A stretch of DNA of 23,192 nucleotides from an uncultured Bacteroidales bacterium (lineage in GTDB: Bacteria; Bacteroidota; Bacteroidia; Bacteroidales; Muribaculaceae): assembly GCA_900554345.1 (NCBI GenBank), contig USHH01000007.1, forward strand, positions 1-23,192. Reading direction: 5' to 3'. A program made the translations under genes and the position numbers. Under the pieces are notes generated by a model. The model was not told the DNA's origin and made no database searches. It saw only the letters and a list, made by a program, of their open reading frames with translations. This document shows positions 21,412 through 23,192 of this stretch, piece after piece; position 1 is the first letter of the stretch; the number at the start of each line of letters is the position of its first letter.

Positions 21412-22023
21412 ATGTTGAAAAGAATACTTTCCATCATAGCCGTAATCGCCGTGGCCCTGAGCGCCTCGGCCGAATTCAGGTGGGGTCCGACCGTGGGCAC
21501 CAACATCTCCACATTCTTCTGGAAGCAGAAGCTGCTCACCACGGGCACACGCGCCGGGATGCAGGCCGGCGTGGCCGGTGAGATCATGATTCCCGGCATA
21601 GGCTTCGGCCTCGACATAGGGCTGCGCTACAATCTCCACGGCGCCCACTGCAATTTCGGAGACTTCAAGGTGTGGAACTCCACGGGCATCGGCAACCAGA
21701 ACGTGTGGATGCACACGCTGGAGATTCCGCTCAACCTGAAGTTCAAGTGGACGCGCCTGCAGGGCTTCGAACGCTACCTGGCCCCCTTCGCCTACGGCGG
21801 CCCGGTGTTCAGCTTCGACATCGCCACCAACAGCCAGCCTGCCCTGGAGCATCCCGCCGGCTTCGTGTCGATGCAGTGCGGCCTCGGAGCCGAGATCTAC
21901 GAACATTTCCAGCTCTCGGCCGGCTACTACTGGGGCATCTCATACGAGATACGCACCGTGAAGCTCGACAACTACAGCGCGCGCCCCAGAGGATGGACCA
22001 TCAACCTGACGTATCTCTTCTGA
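21412..22023 (+). CDS. PorT-like outer-membrane beta-barrel protein 2
   Basis: This 203-aa protein has a signal peptide (MLKRILSIIAVIAVALSASA). FRWGPTVGTNISTFFW starts a small barrel, with strands GFGLDIGLRYNLHG, HTLEIPLNLKFKWTR, APFAYGGPVFSFDI and FQLSAGYYWGISY, and a terminal strand GWTINLTYLF. It has the same plan as the preceding barrel (EIPLNLKFK aligns with EIPINIKYK), so the two are diverged tandem paralogues. Its stop is followed at once by the priA ribosome-binding site, so it is cotranscribed with priA. Confidence 0.85.
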   Translation: MLKRILSIIAVIAVALSASAEFRWGPTVGTNISTFFWKQKLLTTGTRAGMQAGVAGEIMIPGIGFGLDIGLRYNLHGAHCNFGDFKVWNSTGIGNQNVWMHTLEIPLNLKFKWTRLQGFERYLAPFAYGGPVFSFDIATNSQPALEHPAGFVSMQCGLGAEIYEHFQLSAGYYWGISYEIRTVKLDNYSARPRGWTINLTYLF

Positions 22024-22030
22024 AAGGAGG
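22024..22030 (+). promoter_or_regulatory. Strong ribosome-binding site of priA
   Basis: AAAGGAGG (22023-22030 with the last base of the preceding TGA) lies 9 bases before ATG 22040. It is unusually canonical compared with the other starts in this window and fixes the priA start. Confidence 0.75.
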
Positions 22031-22039
22031 GTAGCGCCA

Positions 22040-23192
22040 ATGACCTATGCAGAGGTAATCCTGCCGCTCCCCCTTTACTCCACCTTCACCTACAGTGTGC
22101 CGGAAGCCATGGAAGGCGAGCTTCAGAGAGGCTCGCGCGTGCTCGTGCAGTTCGGGCGCAAGAAACACTACACCGGCATCGTGGAGCACATCCACAGCAA
22201 CACCCCTGCCGGCTATGAGGCGAAGCCCCTCACGGCGCTGCTCGACCCCGAACCGGCAGTGCGCTATCCCCAGCTGAAGTTCTGGCACTGGATCGCCGAC
22301 TACTACCTATGCTCGCCCGGCGAGGTCTATAAGGCCGCCGTGCCCACGGGTCTCAAGCCCGAGAGCGAAACCTACGTGGCGCTCTCCCCCGCATTTGAGA
22401 GCGAGAGCGGCGAGCGCCTCACAGAGCGGCAGGCGCTGGTGGTGCAGCTCCTCTCCTCTGAGAAGCGCCTGAAGATCTCGGAAATCGAGGCCAAATCGGG
22501 CATCCGCACCGTGCCGGCCGTGATCGCTCCCTTGATAGAGAAAGGAATCGTAGGTATAGACGAGAGGCTTATCGATCGCTACCAGCCACGCACCTCGCGC
22601 TACGTGGCCCTCAATGCGGAGAAAGGCGACGAGGAGAAACTCCACGGATTCTTCGCGCTCACCGGGCGCTCGCGCCAGCAGGAGAAGACACTCATCGCCT
22701 GGCTCGACATGGCGCGCTGGATGGCACGCGGCGAGGAGCCGCAGGAGGTGGAACGCGATGCCCTGCTGACAGCCAGCGGAGCCACGCCGGGTGTACTCAG
22801 GGCGATGGTCGACAAGGGGATATTCAGCATCTACAAGAAGACGGTCAACCGCTTCGCGGGCACGGGCGCGAGGAAAGACACTCCCCTACCCACCCTCTCC
22901 CATACCCAGCAGGAAGCCCTCGGCAATATTGTGGAGAGCTTCAGAGAGCACGCCATAACGCTGCTCCACGGAGTGACCGGCAGCGGCAAGACGGAGATAT
23001 ACATGCGCCTGATGGCCGAGGTGATCGGGAAGGGCAGCCAGGTGCTCTACCTTGTGCCGGAGATCTCGCTGACCACCCAGCTCACCGACCGGCTGCGCGC
23101 CGTTTTCGGCGAGAGGCTGCTCGTCTACCACTCCAAATTCTCCGACAACGAGAGGGTAGACATCTGGAAGCGGCTGCTGGCCACCAACGAGC
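22040..23192 (+). CDS. priA: Primosomal protein N' (PriA helicase), 5' part
   Basis: The frame is open to the window edge (384 codons seen; full PriA is about 730-850 aa). The N-terminal 3'-DNA-binding domain (MTYAEVILPLPLYSTFTYSVPE...RGSRVLVQFGRKKHYTGIVE) is typical, as is WIADYYLCSPGEVYKAAVP. A winged-helix region follows (~130-270). The helicase begins at LSHTQQEALGNIVESF, with Walker A LLHGVTGSGKTEIYMRL (~311-319), motif Ia VLYLVPEISLTTQL and LVYHSKFSDNERVDIWKR. PriA restarts stalled replication forks by loading the primosome. The DEAH box and zinc motifs lie beyond the window. The start is set by the strong RBS. Confidence 0.95.
   Translation, partial: MTYAEVILPLPLYSTFTYSVPEAMEGELQRGSRVLVQFGRKKHYTGIVEHIHSNTPAGYEAKPLTALLDPEPAVRYPQLKFWHWIADYYLCSPGEVYKAAVPTGLKPESETYVALSPAFESESGERLTERQALVVQLLSSEKRLKISEIEAKSGIRTVPAVIAPLIEKGIVGIDERLIDRYQPRTSRYVALNAEKGDEEKLHGFFALTGRSRQQEKTLIAWLDMARWMARGEEPQEVERDALLTASGATPGVLRAMVDKGIFSIYKKTVNRFAGTGARKDTPLPTLSHTQQEALGNIVESFREHAITLLHGVTGSGKTEIYMRLMAEVIGKGSQVLYLVPEISLTTQLTDRLRAVFGERLLVYHSKFSDNERVDIWKRLLATNE

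Overview
The window reads as a mid-to-high GC Bacteroidota chromosome, most likely order Bacteroidales and plausibly Muribaculaceae. The evidence is the repeated Bacteroidota promoter form (TTTG, about 20 bases, then TAnnTTTG), mostly weak Shine-Dalgarno sites, PorT-like outer-membrane barrels, a LytS/LytTR pair, DUF3244-like and sorting-tail-like secreted proteins, and a membrane-bound TPR/HTH regulator. The family placement is inference. No tRNA, rRNA, CRISPR array or intact insertion sequence was seen.

Layout. Positions 1-1960 are a decay zone. It holds a frameshifted tail of an ATP-binding (AlbA/Fic-associated) protein, a lipocalin-like lipoprotein whose reading frame is fused to a foreign N-terminus, a truncated GH30 paralogue that keeps its signal peptide and promoter, and an AraC-type HTH fragment. 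Positions 1959-5884 (minus strand) carry dinD, an intact secreted GH30 glycosidase and an unrecognised 483-aa protein. Positions 6034-10490 (plus) carry a LytS-like kinase, a LytTR response regulator, a receiver-only protein and a 703-aa secreted protein; the last two genes overlap by ATGA.

A Fur-family repressor (minus) is divergent from a 674-aa lipoprotein/TPR/transmembrane/coiled-coil/HTH regulator at 11220. That regulator is followed by a small secreted DUF3244-like protein, an outer-membrane barrel gene broken by a large internal deletion, a C39 peptidase-containing ABC exporter, and a 69-aa protein resembling only the N-terminus of HlyD adaptors. This stretch, 11220-17583, is the best candidate for a little-described regulated export locus, although part of it is broken here.

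After a remnant of an AAA/PD-(D/E)XK protein comes an intact ATPase-DUF234 protein. A candidate small RNA lies between it and the LpxH-like gene. The right end is housekeeping: lpxH-like and SufT/MIP18-like genes (minus, coupled by TGATG), two PorT-like barrels, and the 5' part of priA, which runs off the window.

Starts were moved downstream where a promoter -7 element overlaps the longest frame (HK to 6094, TPR regulator to 11220) or where the conserved N-terminus demands it (lpxH-like 20139, SufT-like 20498, 483-aa protein 3410). No database search was possible. All family names rest on motifs read by eye.
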